From an uncultured Bacteroidales bacterium (lineage in GTDB: Bacteria > Bacteroidota > Bacteroidia > Bacteroidales > P3): 64,000 nt of DNA. Positions 1 to 8,659 of the stretch are shown piece after piece. The translations under genes and the position numbers were made by a program. Position 1 is the stretch's first letter. Every line of letters starts with the position of its first letter. Where the stretch lies: positions 1 through 64,000 of the forward strand of contig ONQD01000001.1 in assembly GCA_900319865.1 (NCBI GenBank). Direction: 5' to 3'. The notes below the pieces were generated by a model. That model made no database searches. It was not told where the DNA came from and saw only the letters and a list, made by a program, of their open reading frames with translations.

Positions 1-140
1 ACCGTGATGGTGTAAGCCGGATTAGGGATATGGCCTAAATATTGTAAACCAATTCAGTTTAACCGTCCCAAATCTGTCAACCAATTCTAGGGAAAGTCAA
101 TACACTAAATAGACTATCCATAACTATATTATTACGGATG
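1..140. other. noncoding leader of a leftward unit outside the window
   Basis: No open reading frame of useful length is present on either strand. If the minus-strand -7 box at 141-148 is used, this stretch would be the start of a leader transcribed leftwards out of the window. Bases 50-100 resemble a repeat found twice near 40 kb (see 39919-39955 and 40112-40148): the order CAGTTTAACC, then AATCTGTCAA, then a CAATTCTAGGGAAA-like end is kept. Confidence 0.4.
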
Positions 141-207
141 CAAAGATACGAATAATTTGTAAACTTGAGATTACAAAAAACAAAAAAAATGTAATCTGGA
201 GATTACA
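141..207 (-). promoter_or_regulatory. leftward promoter with two operator-like dyads
   Basis: On the minus strand TATCTTTG (148 to 141) matches the Bacteroidales -7 box TAnnTTTG. Just upstream lie two related dyads: TGTAATCT/AGATTACA with a 2-base centre at 190-207, and a weaker copy at about 158-175 sharing the half GAGATTACAAA. Two copies placed over the -33 region suggest binding by a dimeric repressor. The repressor family is not identifiable from this alone, and the controlled gene is outside the window. Confidence 0.5.
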
Positions 208-230
208 AATATCGTATTAGACAGGCTCAA

Positions 231-263
231 CAAAAAAAACGTTGCGGCAACTGCTGCAACGTT
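231..263 (-). terminator. intrinsic terminator of tRNA-Ser
   Basis: The hairpin at 238-263 has an 11-base-pair stem (AACGTTGCGGC pairing with GCTGCAACGTT, one G-U) and a 4-base loop. On the minus strand it is followed by eight T residues (positions 239 to 232). It starts 11 bases after the 3' end of tRNA-Ser, so it is the expected terminator for that transcript. Confidence 0.85.
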
Positions 264-273
264 CTTTGGGGAG

Positions 274-361
274 CGGAAAGGAAGGGATTCGAACCCTTGA
301 AGCGCTTTTAACGCTTACTCGCTTTCCAGGCGGGCCTCTTCAACCACTCGAGCACCTTTCC
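274..361 (-). tRNA. tRNA-Ser (anticodon GGA)
   Basis: The minus strand folds as an 88-base class II tRNA. The acceptor stem is GGAAAGG pairing with CCTTTCC, with discriminator G. The anticodon loop is CTGGAAA with anticodon GGA. There is a long variable arm (AAGCG/CGCTT) and a T-loop GTTCGAAT. CCA is not encoded. The long variable arm and the anticodon agree on serine. Confidence 0.95.
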
Positions 362-454
362 GTGATTTGAATTTTTCAGTCGTTTAGGAGCATTTTTCCC
401 TCGCGAAATCGGATGCAAAAGTACACCTTTTTTTAGAAATAGCAAAAAAAAATG

Positions 455-462
455 TATATTTG
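455..462 (+). promoter_or_regulatory. -7 box for the M49 peptidase gene
   Basis: TATATTTG fits the Bacteroidales TAnnTTTG -7 element. It lies 42 bases before the ATG at 505 and follows a T-rich/A-rich stretch. It overlaps the TTG at 460, which argues against that codon as the translation start. Confidence 0.55.
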
Positions 463-504
463 CATCAAAAGAAAATAAACAACGCTACACTAAAACAATT
501 AAAG

Positions 505-2142
505 ATGAAAAGATTAGCTATTTCAATTATGACGATCACAATGCTCGCCACGTTGGGTTGCAAGAGCAACAAAACGGAAGAAAAATCGGAAATTCAACAG
601 AAAGTTGACGAATATGCCGAGTTCACTTTGACCACCGATTTGAGTGTGTTGAGTGAAAAAGAGAAGCAGTTGATTCCTGTCTTTATCCAGATTGCCGACA
701 TTATGGACGACCTGTATTGGGACCAGTATTTCGGACCGGAAAACCGGAAGAACCTTGACACCATTACAGACCCCGCGGTGAAAGCCTTTGCCATGATACA
801 ATACGGGGCCTGGGACCGTTTGGGCGAGGAGCGCCCGTTCATACCAGGATATGGTGAACGTCCCGCAGGCTGCAACTTCTATCCGCTGGATATGACTGCC
901 GAGGAATACGACGCATTGGCAGACCCGGAGAAGAGCAGCCAATATACCGTGATACGCCGCAATGCTGAAGGAAACCTGATAGTGGTGCCCTATCATGTGG
1001 AGTATGCCGACCGTCTGGCCAAAGTGGACAGCCTGATGGGTGTGGCCATCGACTTGGCCGAGGATGCCGGACTGAAGAAATATCTGACCGAGCGCAGGAA
1101 AGCCCTTTTGACCGATGACTACTACGCCAGCGACCTTGCATGGATGGATATGAAACAGAGCCGTCTGGACTTTGTGGTTGGCCCTATTGAAAACTACGAC
1201 GATGCCCTTTATGGCAGCAAGACTTCATACGAGTCGTTCATACTGGTGAAGGACGAGAAATGGAGCAACGACTTAGCCAAGTTCGTGAAGATGCTGCCCC
1301 AGTTGCAGAGCGAACTGCCTTGCGACCCGAAATATAAACCCGCAATGGCAGGTGCCGAAAGCGACCTGAATGTGTATGATGTGATTTATTATGCCGGTGA
1401 TTGCAATGCGGGTTCGAAGACCATTGCCATCAACCTGCCCAACGACGAGCGCATCCACAAAGAAAAGGGTGCCCGCCGTCTGCAACTGAAGAACGCCATG
1501 CAGGCCAAGTTCGAGACCATCCTGATGCCCATAGCCGACTTGTTGATTAACGAAGACCAGCTGGACAATGTAAACTTCAACGCTTTCTTCAGCAACGTGT
1601 GTTTCCACGAAGTGGCCCATGGATTGGGAATCAAAGAGACCGTGAACGAAGGCAAAAGCCTCCGCGAAGCATTAGGGAGCCAATACAGCGCTTGGGAAGA
1701 AGCCAAGGCTGACATTTGCGGACTGTTTCTGACCACCCGTTTGATTGAAATGGGCGAGATAACCAACTGCACCAAAGAGGATGCCTTTGTAACCTTTATA
1801 GCAGGCATATTGCGCAGTGTGCGCTTCGGTGCCACTGAGGCTCACGGTATTGCCAACATGATGTGCTTCAACTACCTGCAAGACAATGGTGCATTCACCC
1901 GCAACGAAGCTGGCAAATATGTTATTGATGTGAACAAGGCAGAAGAGGCCATGAAGAGCTGGGCCGCTATGATTCTGAAAGTAGAAGGCGAAGGCGATAT
2001 AGAGTTTGCCAAGAGCTATTCGGCTAAGAACGGCAAAATACGTGCCGACCTTCAGAAAGACCTCGAGACGATACGCACTCATAATATTCCCCGCGACATT
2101 CGCTACAACCAAGGTTTGAAAGCCCTGGGACTTGACAAATAA
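505..2142 (+). CDS. M49-family zinc peptidase (dipeptidyl-peptidase III-like) lipoprotein
   Basis: Predicted zinc-dependent peptidase of family M49 that would cut short peptides in the periplasm. The first 19 residues are a lipoprotein signal peptide ending in LATLGC, with Cys19 as the lipidation site, so ATG 505 is chosen over the upstream TTG at 460. The zinc motif is HEVAH (residues 368-372), followed about 30 residues later by EEAKAD (398-403), the counterpart of the M49 EECRAE motif. Classical DPP III has HEXXGH with one extra residue; this protein has the shorter HEXXH form known from some bacterial and plant members. At 545 residues it is shorter than eukaryotic DPP III. It has its own promoter and terminator. 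Database entries of this group are often mislabelled dihydrofolate reductase; nothing here supports that. Function is inferred from motifs. Confidence 0.85.
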   Translation: MKRLAISIMTITMLATLGCKSNKTEEKSEIQQKVDEYAEFTLTTDLSVLSEKEKQLIPVFIQIADIMDDLYWDQYFGPENRKNLDTITDPAVKAFAMIQYGAWDRLGEERPFIPGYGERPAGCNFYPLDMTAEEYDALADPEKSSQYTVIRRNAEGNLIVVPYHVEYADRLAKVDSLMGVAIDLAEDAGLKKYLTERRKALLTDDYYASDLAWMDMKQSRLDFVVGPIENYDDALYGSKTSYESFILVKDEKWSNDLAKFVKMLPQLQSELPCDPKYKPAMAGAESDLNVYDVIYYAGDCNAGSKTIAINLPNDERIHKEKGARRLQLKNAMQAKFETILMPIADLLINEDQLDNVNFNAFFSNVCFHEVAHGLGIKETVNEGKSLREALGSQYSAWEEAKADICGLFLTTRLIEMGEITNCTKEDAFVTFIAGILRSVRFGATEAHGIANMMCFNYLQDNGAFTRNEAGKYVIDVNKAEEAMKSWAAMILKVEGEGDIEFAKSYSAKNGKIRADLQKDLETIRTHNIPRDIRYNQGLKALGLDK

Positions 2143-2184
2143 GTCGCCCTATTAGGTCCGCACAGACCCAAAAGACGACTCAAA

Positions 2185-2245
2185 AAGCCGCCATCCATTC
2201 CCATACAGGAAAAATGGGAATGCCGAATGGCGGCTTCTTTATTTC
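2185..2245 (+). terminator. intrinsic terminator after the M49 gene
   Basis: AAGCCGCCAT at 2185-2194 pairs with ATGGCGGCTT at 2227-2236, and CATTCCCAT pairs with ATGGGAATG inside it. A CTTTATTTC tract follows. It separates the peptidase gene from the capsule locus. Confidence 0.85.
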
Positions 2246-2352
2246 TACTCCTGTTAGCACCCAAACGATAGCTATATTACAACACGATTTACGTTTAGTT
2301 AAAAATCAAAAAATAAATATACCAAAAAAGACACTGAATAAAAAAAAAAGTG

Positions 2353-2542
2353 TAAATTTGCATTTGGTATAATCTGTGTCATATATATATAATAAACAGA
2401 TTATTGGTGGATTACGTTAGCGACCTTGGATAGGGAAGCGCGTTGAAAAGGAGCATTTATAGCCTGAAATCTTCCAGAAACTCCAACTACTTGATTGGAG
2501 GAGGGGAAGAATTGTAACTAATAACAAAAAGACTACCTCAGG
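2353..2542 (+). promoter_or_regulatory. capsule locus promoter and untranslated leader
   Basis: TAAATTTG at 2353-2360 fits the -7 box; no convincing -33 element is seen. A leader of roughly 175 bases follows. It contains a nested hairpin before upxY: CTCCAA (2481-2486) with TTGGAG (2495-2500), and CTTCC (2471-2475) with GGAAG (2505-2509). In Bacteroides fragilis UpxY proteins act on the leader of their own locus to prevent early termination, so this leader is the likely recognition site. Flanking inverted repeats of an invertible promoter were looked for and not seen. Confidence 0.5.
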
Positions 2543-3022
2543 ATGATTCCGGAAGACATACACTGGTTTGCCGCAAAGGTTCACTACAACCGGACACGGC
2601 CCATTGCAGAACAGCTGATAACTGACAAAGTGAACTACTACATACCTGAAATAATCAGTTCATTACTGTTCATCCAATCGACCGAGAGCTATGTGAAACA
2701 ATTAGAACAAAGAAACTACGACCGTTTGTGGTTTTACCGGGATTTGCTGACGAAAAAACCATCGGCAATTCCAGAGAGAGAGATGGACATATTCATCTTC
2801 GTGTGCTCATCAGGCAAAGAGGGACTGACCTATCTGGGCGATGACAAACCGGAGTATCACGAAGGCGATTTGGTGAGAGTGACTGAAGGACCCTTCAAAG
2901 GAGCGGTGGGTCACATAAAACGAATAAAAAAAGACAGAAGATTGATAGTTAGCATCAGCGGAATAGCCGCAGTAGCCACATCATACATTCACCCACAATT
3001 CTTAGAAACTGTTAAGGTATGA
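2543..3022 (+). CDS. upxY: UpxY-type capsule antitermination protein (NusG paralog)
   Basis: Specialised NusG-family protein expected to ride on RNA polymerase and allow read-through of the long capsule operon. The N-terminal half (residues 7-100) resembles the NusG N-terminal domain, with WFAAKVHYNR in place of WYVVRAVSGK. The C-terminal KOW-type region contains YHEGDLVRVTEGPFKGAVG (about 112-130). The length of 159 residues is close to other UpxY proteins. It is the first gene of the locus and overlaps the next by 4 bases, as in B. fragilis capsule loci. The housekeeping NusG is encoded separately at 46777-47325. No upxZ-like gene is seen. Specificity for this leader is inferred from position. 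Confidence 0.9.
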   Translation: MIPEDIHWFAAKVHYNRTRPIAEQLITDKVNYYIPEIISSLLFIQSTESYVKQLEQRNYDRLWFYRDLLTKKPSAIPEREMDIFIFVCSSGKEGLTYLGDDKPEYHEGDLVRVTEGPFKGAVGHIKRIKKDRRLIVSISGIAAVATSYIHPQFLETVKV

Positions 3023-4203
3023 GGCGACCATTATTTCCTCTCGACCCTATTAAAGAGAAATTTTACTACCCAGGAAGACATTTTGTTGAACAGGGGAGCG
3101 AAGGATGCAACGAATTGGATCTTGATACAATAGATGATGCCGATGTGAGAAAGGTTTTCGAGAACGTTGAAACCCTACCCATCAAGCAAGTATTCCGGTG
3201 GTTTCTGGACCACAAAGACGAATTTGCCCCCTCAACTCTTCTGTGGAGTATGAAGCACAACGGAGGAGATCCTATCCCACCGAGGGAGGATGGCGGATTG
3301 TATCATGCCATATTTGTTCAACGCCCCCTACATACCATATACGAACTGGACGTATTTCTCGCCAATGCCAACCGAAATCTGGACAATGGAGGGTATTTGG
3401 TATGCAACTGCAGGACATCGGCGGTGAAAAAAGCCGTTATTTACAGACGATATCCCAAAGGAATTAACCGGATTTACTATGGTGTGCATTATATTTGGCA
3501 CCGGGTGTTCCCAAAAATCAAGGGGCTGAAAGAGATTTACTTTGCCGTGACCAAAGGGAGGAACAGAACATTCCACCGTGTTGAAATATTAGGCAGGATG
3601 TATCATGCCGGTTTTTCGGTGGTTTATGAGAACACGGCTCACGGAGAGTTCAGAGTGGTGGCCAAGAAGGTGAAAGAGCCCATAACGGAAGGGATACCCA
3701 GTTCCTCGCCAATAGCCAAACTGAGGCGTGTTGGCAAAGGGGGTAAAATAATCACTGTGTACAAATTCCGCACTATGTATTCTTACAGCGAATATATACA
3801 GGAATATGTGTACCAGCACCGCCGATTGGACAAAACCGGGAAATTCTACCACGATTATAGAGTCAATGCAATAGGGGCTTTTTTGAGGAAGACATGGCTT
3901 GACGAACTCCCGATGGTGGTCAATATGCTGAAAGGTGAGATGAAGTTAGTGGGGGTTAGACCGTTGTCGCAGCAGTTCTTCAATCTATACACCCCTGAAA
4001 TGCAGGAACTACGCATTAAAACCAAACCAGGACTATTGCCCCCCCTCTATTACGAGAAAGAGCAACCCGAAACCCTTGAAGGAATACAAGAATCGGAGCG
4101 ACGTTATATTGAATCATATCTGAAACATCCGTTTGTAACAGATTGGAAATATTTTTGGGGAATTGTAGGGAACATCTTACTGAAACGCAAGCATTCACAT
4201 TAA
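3019..4203 (+). CDS. initiating sugar-phosphate transferase with methyltransferase-like N-terminus
   Basis: The C-terminal part (about residues 225-394) is a bacterial sugar transferase domain (PF02397 type). It shows RRVGKGGK, VYKFRTM, the LRKTWLDELP stretch and GEMKLVGVRPLS. Such enzymes move a hexose-1-phosphate to undecaprenyl phosphate and start the repeat unit. The hydrophobic re-entrant helix that normally precedes the RVGKxG motif is absent; a polar linker, KKVKEPITEG, stands there instead. The first ~220 residues look like a degenerate class I methyltransferase fold (YHAIFVQRPLHTIYELD, then ANRNLDNGGYLVCNCR). It overlaps upxY by 4 bases, the usual place for an initiating transferase in these loci. 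The sugar substrate is not predictable. Membrane attachment must come from a partner or an amphipathic segment; that is inference. Confidence 0.8.
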   Translation: MRRPLFPLDPIKEKFYYPGRHFVEQGSEGCNELDLDTIDDADVRKVFENVETLPIKQVFRWFLDHKDEFAPSTLLWSMKHNGGDPIPPREDGGLYHAIFVQRPLHTIYELDVFLANANRNLDNGGYLVCNCRTSAVKKAVIYRRYPKGINRIYYGVHYIWHRVFPKIKGLKEIYFAVTKGRNRTFHRVEILGRMYHAGFSVVYENTAHGEFRVVAKKVKEPITEGIPSSSPIAKLRRVGKGGKIITVYKFRTMYSYSEYIQEYVYQHRRLDKTGKFYHDYRVNAIGAFLRKTWLDELPMVVNMLKGEMKLVGVRPLSQQFFNLYTPEMQELRIKTKPGLLPPLYYEKEQPETLEGIQESERRYIESYLKHPFVTDWKYFWGIVGNILLKRKHSH

Positions 4204-4264
4204 TAGCAACCGGAGTGGGTTTAAAAGCCCATCCTTTCAACAAAACGAAATACTACAATTATAC

Positions 4265-5134
4265 ATGAGCGAAATACAAGAATGGACAACTGTCATCAAG
4301 CCAAAAGACAAATTTTGGTCAATAGATTTTAAAGAGTTGTGGAAATACCGTGATTTGACAACGCTATTTGTAAAGCGTAACATCATCACACAGTACAAAC
4401 AAACCATCCTGGGTCCATTATGGTTTGTGATACAGCCGATAATGACTGTATTTATGTACATGGTTGTATTCGGCGGAATTGCCGGTATCGGAACTGACGG
4501 AATACCGCAACCGTTATTTTATTTGGCCGGAACATGTATGTGGCATTACTTTTCGGACTGCCTGAACAAAACATCGAACACATTCGTGTCGAACAGCGGT
4601 TTGTTTGGAAAAGTTTATTTCCCCCGGCTTATAGTTCCAATAGCCAATGTGACTTCAAATCTGCTCAGGTTCGGAATACAGCTTAGCCTTTTCATAGTGG
4701 TATACATCGTATACGCTATTATTGGATGCGAAGCCACGGTGAACTGGTATGCACTGCTTTTCCCTGTATTAGTTGTAATGATGGCCGGTCTTGCATTAGG
4801 CTTTGGTATCTTGATATCGAGCCTGACAACCAAGTACCGTGACCTACAAATCCTTTTCTCTTTTATTGTGCAATTGTGGATGTACGCCACACCTATCGTA
4901 TATCCTTTGAGCCTTGTGAAAGGAAAGACCGCAGCAGGTATGGATCTGTATACAATAATGCACCTCAACCCTGTGACTCCCGTATTGGAAACCTTTAAAT
5001 ACGGTGTGCTGGGCGCAGGAGAATTTATCGGATGGGGATGGCTGGCTTATAGTTTTATCTTCATGGTTGTGCTGCTTGTGTTCGGTGTTGTTATTTTCAA
5101 CAAGACACAGAAGAGCTTTATGGACACTGTATAA
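4265..5134 (+). CDS. wzm: ABC-2 type polysaccharide export permease (Wzm/KpsM family)
   Basis: Inner-membrane permease expected to export a lipid-linked glycan together with the ATPase encoded at 7385-8659. It is 289 residues long, typical for Wzm. About six membrane segments are visible, for example FVIQPIMTVFMYMVVFGGI near the start and the final VLLVFGVVIF. The N-terminal LGPLWFVIQP and TKYRDLQ before the fifth segment are characteristic of this family. The ATPase is not adjacent: gmd and fcl lie between. A 61-base gap precedes the gene. Confidence 0.92.
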   Translation: MSEIQEWTTVIKPKDKFWSIDFKELWKYRDLTTLFVKRNIITQYKQTILGPLWFVIQPIMTVFMYMVVFGGIAGIGTDGIPQPLFYLAGTCMWHYFSDCLNKTSNTFVSNSGLFGKVYFPRLIVPIANVTSNLLRFGIQLSLFIVVYIVYAIIGCEATVNWYALLFPVLVVMMAGLALGFGILISSLTTKYRDLQILFSFIVQLWMYATPIVYPLSLVKGKTAAGMDLYTIMHLNPVTPVLETFKYGVLGAGEFIGWGWLAYSFIFMVVLLVFGVVIFNKTQKSFMDTV

Positions 5135-5177
5135 AACAGCCTGTGGAAAAGATTAGTATCTCAAATACAAATAGAAA

Positions 5178-6299
5178 ATGAAAACAGCCCTAATCACAGG
5201 TATTACTGGACAAGACGGAAGCTATCTCTCAGAGTTCTTGTTGGAGAAAGGGTACTCTGTCCACGGTATCATCCGGCGGTCATCGGTGGATTTCAGGGAA
5301 CGCATTGCCCATTTGGAAGGTCATAAGAATTTCCACCTGCATTTCGGTGATTTGGGGGATACTTTAAGCCTAATCCAAGTAGTAAGTAAAGTACGTCCCG
5401 ATGAGATATACAATCTTGCTGCCCAAAGTCATGTACAGGTAAGTTTTGACTCCCCGGAATATACAGCCAACATCGATGCCACAGGAGTTTTGAGAATTCT
5501 GGAGGCCGTAAGGCAATGTGGGTTGGAAAAGAGTTGCCGCATATATCAAGCCAGCACTTCGGAATTATACGGCAGGGTGGAATCAGTACCTCAGAACGAA
5601 GAAACCCCATTCCATCCGTATAGCCCCTATGCAATTGCCAAGCAATATGGCTATTGGATCGTGAAGGAATATAGAGAAGCATACGGTATGTTCTGCTGTA
5701 ATGGTATCTTGTTCAATCATGAAAGCGAGCGGAGAGGAGAGACATTTGTAACCAGAAAGATATCATTAGCTGCAGCTCGCATACGTCAGGGCAAACAACA
5801 GAAACTTTATTTAGGCAATCTGTCATCACTAAGAGACTGGGGGTATGCGAAAGATTATGTAGAATGTATGTGGATGATACTGCAGCACAATCAACCTGAC
5901 GACTTTGTGATCGCCACAGGCGAACAACATACGGTAAGGGAATTTTGCGAGAAAGCATTCCATTATGCCGGGATAGAGTTATCGTGGGAAGGATCAGGCG
6001 CAGATGAGAAGGGTATATGCACTGCAGTGGATGAATCGCAAAATGTAAACAAAGAGCTTATTGGGCAGATACTTGTAGAGGTCAGCCCAGACTTCTACCG
6101 ACCCACGGATGTGGTAAATCTGCTGGGAGATCCAAGCAAGGCAAAAGCCCAACTGGGATGGAATCCCTCCAAGACCACATTCAATCAACTTATAAAGCTG
6201 ATGGTGGAAAGCGACATGGCCAAAGTAGCGTCGGACGATGCTGCAGCAAGAGTGAGAATTAACCTTGAAGAATATTTAGAGAAAGGAATAGTAAAATGA
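5178..6299 (+). CDS. gmd: GDP-mannose 4,6-dehydratase
   Basis: Converts GDP-D-mannose to GDP-4-keto-6-deoxy-D-mannose in the cytoplasm, the first step to GDP-L-fucose. It is a short-chain dehydrogenase/reductase: NADP-binding [10 protein letters not shown] is at residues 8-17, RRSS follows at about 34-37, and the active-site region has STSELYG with YAIAK. The length of 373 residues is normal. The last 4 bases overlap fcl, which completes the pathway. GDP-mannose itself must be supplied by genes outside the window. Confidence 0.97.
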   Translation: MKTALITGITGQDGSYLSEFLLEKGYSVHGIIRRSSVDFRERIAHLEGHKNFHLHFGDLGDTLSLIQVVSKVRPDEIYNLAAQSHVQVSFDSPEYTANIDATGVLRILEAVRQCGLEKSCRIYQASTSELYGRVESVPQNEETPFHPYSPYAIAKQYGYWIVKEYREAYGMFCCNGILFNHESERRGETFVTRKISLAAARIRQGKQQKLYLGNLSSLRDWGYAKDYVECMWMILQHNQPDDFVIATGEQHTVREFCEKAFHYAGIELSWEGSGADEKGICTAVDESQNVNKELIGQILVEVSPDFYRPTDVVNLLGDPSKAKAQLGWNPSKTTFNQLIKLMVESDMAKVASDDAAARVRINLEEYLEKGIVK

Positions 6300-7237
6300 A
6301 ACAAGACTCAAAAATATATGTGGCCGGACACAAAGGAATGGTAGGCTCGGCCATAGTTCGCGAGCTACAACAACAGGGATACCATAATTTGATTTTGAAA
6401 AGCCATAAAGAGCTAGACTTATGCCGTCAGGAGCAGGTTGAGAAGTTTTTTGCTGAAGAGAAACCCGAATATGTCTTTCTGGCTGCAGCCAAAGTGGGCG
6501 GCATAATAGCAAACCAAAGTGCGTTGGCTGATTTCATGTACGATAACATGATTTTAGAAATGAACGTGATCCACTCTGCATGGAAAAACGGCTGCAAGAA
6601 ACTAGAATTCCTCGGTTCGAGTTGCATCTATCCGAGAATGGCACCTCAGCCCATGAAAGAAAGCTGTCTCCTCACTTCTGAACTAGAGAAGACCAACGAG
6701 GCATACGCATTGGCAAAAATATCCGGACTGAAATACTGCGAATATCTAAACAAACAATACGGCACTGACTACATCAGTGTAATGCCCACTAATCTATATG
6801 GCCCTAATGATAATTACCATCCCGAACACAGCCATGTGTTACCTGCATTAATAAGAAGGTTTCATGAGGCGAAAGAGCAGCAATTGCCGAGTGTCACCTG
6901 CTGGGGCGACGGATCTCCACTCAGAGAATTCCTTTATGTAGACGATCTGGCCAACCTTTGTGTGTTTCTGATGAACAACTATAGTGGCGACGAAACCGTG
7001 AATGCAGGAACTGGCAAGGAGCTGACAATAAAAGAGCTGACAGAGAAAGTGGCTCAGATAGTTGGATATTCGGGAACCATATTATGGGACAAAAGCCGCC
7101 CCAACGGTACCCCAAGAAAACTACTTGATGTATCGAAAGCCGCTAAACTGGGATGGAAATACCGCACTGAGTTAGAGGATGGCATACGATTAACTTATAA
7201 GGATTTCCTGGAAAATCCCACACGGGCTGAAAGATAA
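6296..7237 (+). CDS. fcl: GDP-L-fucose synthase
   Basis: Epimerase/reductase that turns the Gmd product into GDP-L-fucose. It has the N-terminal NADP motif [10 protein letters not shown] (about residues 11-20), LAAAKVGGI near residue 64, the GSSCIYP motif with the catalytic Ser/Cys, and YALAK as the YxxxK pair. At 313 residues it is the normal size. Its start overlaps the end of gmd (ATGA), so the two are probably translationally coupled. Its presence predicts L-fucose, or a sugar made from it, in the capsule. Confidence 0.97.
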   Translation: MKQDSKIYVAGHKGMVGSAIVRELQQQGYHNLILKSHKELDLCRQEQVEKFFAEEKPEYVFLAAAKVGGIIANQSALADFMYDNMILEMNVIHSAWKNGCKKLEFLGSSCIYPRMAPQPMKESCLLTSELEKTNEAYALAKISGLKYCEYLNKQYGTDYISVMPTNLYGPNDNYHPEHSHVLPALIRRFHEAKEQQLPSVTCWGDGSPLREFLYVDDLANLCVFLMNNYSGDETVNAGTGKELTIKELTEKVAQIVGYSGTILWDKSRPNGTPRKLLDVSKAAKLGWKYRTELEDGIRLTYKDFLENPTRAER

Positions 7238-7384
7238 CAGATGGAAAAAGTATTTTTGTTTCATCTACTCTAGAATATAGAATTTAGTAATAAATGGCGT
7301 TTTGACTGGTTTGCACAAGAGACTAAGGCACTCAAGGAAAAGTCTCAGCCCAGAAAAAACTCCTCTATCACACATTCAAAAAAT

Positions 7385-8659
7385 ATGTCAACAGCTATTG
7401 AATTCAACAACATCTCCAAACAATACCGCCTGGGATTGGTTTCGACCCGTACCCTAAACCACGACTTGAAGCGTTGGTGGGCAATGAACATTATGGGTAA
7501 AGAAGATCCCTATCTGAAAATTGGCGATACCAATGACAGGTCTACTCGAGGAGACAGCGAATACGTATGGGCATTGAAAAATATCGATTTCAAAGTAGAA
7601 GAGGGAGATGTAGTAGGTATTATCGGGAAGAACGGAGCTGGGAAAAGTACTTTGCTAAAGATATTATCGAAAGTGACTGGTCCCACAACCGGAACCATAC
7701 GTGCAAGGGGTAGAATTGGTTCCTTACTGGAAGTGGGAACAGGTTTTCATGCTGAGATGACAGGAAGAGAAAACATATTTCTGAATGGCGCTATACTCGG
7801 AATGACCAAATCAGAAATCTCCAAGAAACTGGATGAGATAGTAGATTTCAGCGGTTGTGAAAGATATATTGACACCCCTGTTAAACGTTACAGCTCAGGA
7901 ATGACTGTGCGACTGGGATTTGCCGTTGCAGCATTTCTTGAGCCAGAAATATTGGTTGTCGATGAAGTGTTGGCAGTAGGTGATGCGGAATTCCAAAAGA
8001 AAGCAATCGGAAAGATGCAGGACGTGAGCCAAGGAGAAGGGAGAACAGTACTATTCGTCAGCCACAACATGGCCAGTGTTCAGCGTCTGTGCACTCGCGG
8101 AGTACTTCTGGAGAATGGACAAGTAAAATTTATGGGTAACATTTCGGACACCATACACAACTACCTGAATGACCAGGTTGTTCAGTCTGAATACCGAAAT
8201 CCCAATCCTAACCCCAAAGAAAAGATCAATGTGCTATGGGCAAAAGTCGCATCATCTTTGGGCAATATTTTCTATTCTTCTACCCCGATAGACGTAGATT
8301 TGTGCGTTGAAGTGAATCAGCCTGTAAAGGATCTTGTAGTTGGATTCAATCTTATAAGCTCTTTCCGGCATCCGTTAGCCCGGACGGATTATAACGATTT
8401 GGATGGTAGACATTCGTTAGAACCCGGAACCTACGTGTTCCACTTCCAAATACCTGCCAATACACTCAGTAATGGCGAATACACCATCAATTTTGATGTT
8501 GCAGAAAAAGCCGTTCGCAGCTACAGTGGAGATGAAACACTTCTCACATTTGAAGTCTCTGTCGATCCGACAAGCAATATAAACGTCTTTAGCGAAAATC
8601 TACCCATCAAGACATCCATCATCCGCGAATTGTGGATTAAAGGATATGAAAGAGTCTAA
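7385..8659 (+). CDS. wzt: polysaccharide ABC transporter ATPase with C-terminal glycan-binding domain (Wzt)
   Basis: ATP-binding partner of Wzm. Walker A GKNGAGKST is at about residues 81-89, the signature YSSGM at about 168, Walker B ILVVDEVLAVGD at about 187-198, and the H-loop SHN follows. After residue ~275 a beta-rich extension of about 150 residues follows, ending near the stop. In Escherichia coli O8/O9a such Wzt C-terminal domains recognise the finished, end-modified polysaccharide. This makes export of a capped polymer likely here; that step is inference. A 147-base gap before the gene holds a TATTTTTG box at 7251-7258 that could be an internal promoter. The end overlaps the next gene by 14 bases. 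Confidence 0.93.
   Translation: MSTAIEFNNISKQYRLGLVSTRTLNHDLKRWWAMNIMGKEDPYLKIGDTNDRSTRGDSEYVWALKNIDFKVEEGDVVGIIGKNGAGKSTLLKILSKVTGPTTGTIRARGRIGSLLEVGTGFHAEMTGRENIFLNGAILGMTKSEISKKLDEIVDFSGCERYIDTPVKRYSSGMTVRLGFAVAAFLEPEILVVDEVLAVGDAEFQKKAIGKMQDVSQGEGRTVLFVSHNMASVQRLCTRGVLLENGQVKFMGNISDTIHNYLNDQVVQSEYRNPNPNPKEKINVLWAKVASSLGNIFYSSTPIDVDLCVEVNQPVKDLVVGFNLISSFRHPLARTDYNDLDGRHSLEPGTYVFHFQIPANTLSNGEYTINFDVAEKAVRSYSGDETLLTFEVSVDPTSNINVFSENLPIKTSIIRELWIKGYERV

Noticed and set aside
460-504. Upstream TTG start for the M49 gene
   Set aside because: It overlaps the probable -7 box, and the lipoprotein signal starts at ATG 505.
2280-2542. Invertible capsule promoter
   Set aside because: No pair of inverted repeats around the promoter and no invertase gene nearby.
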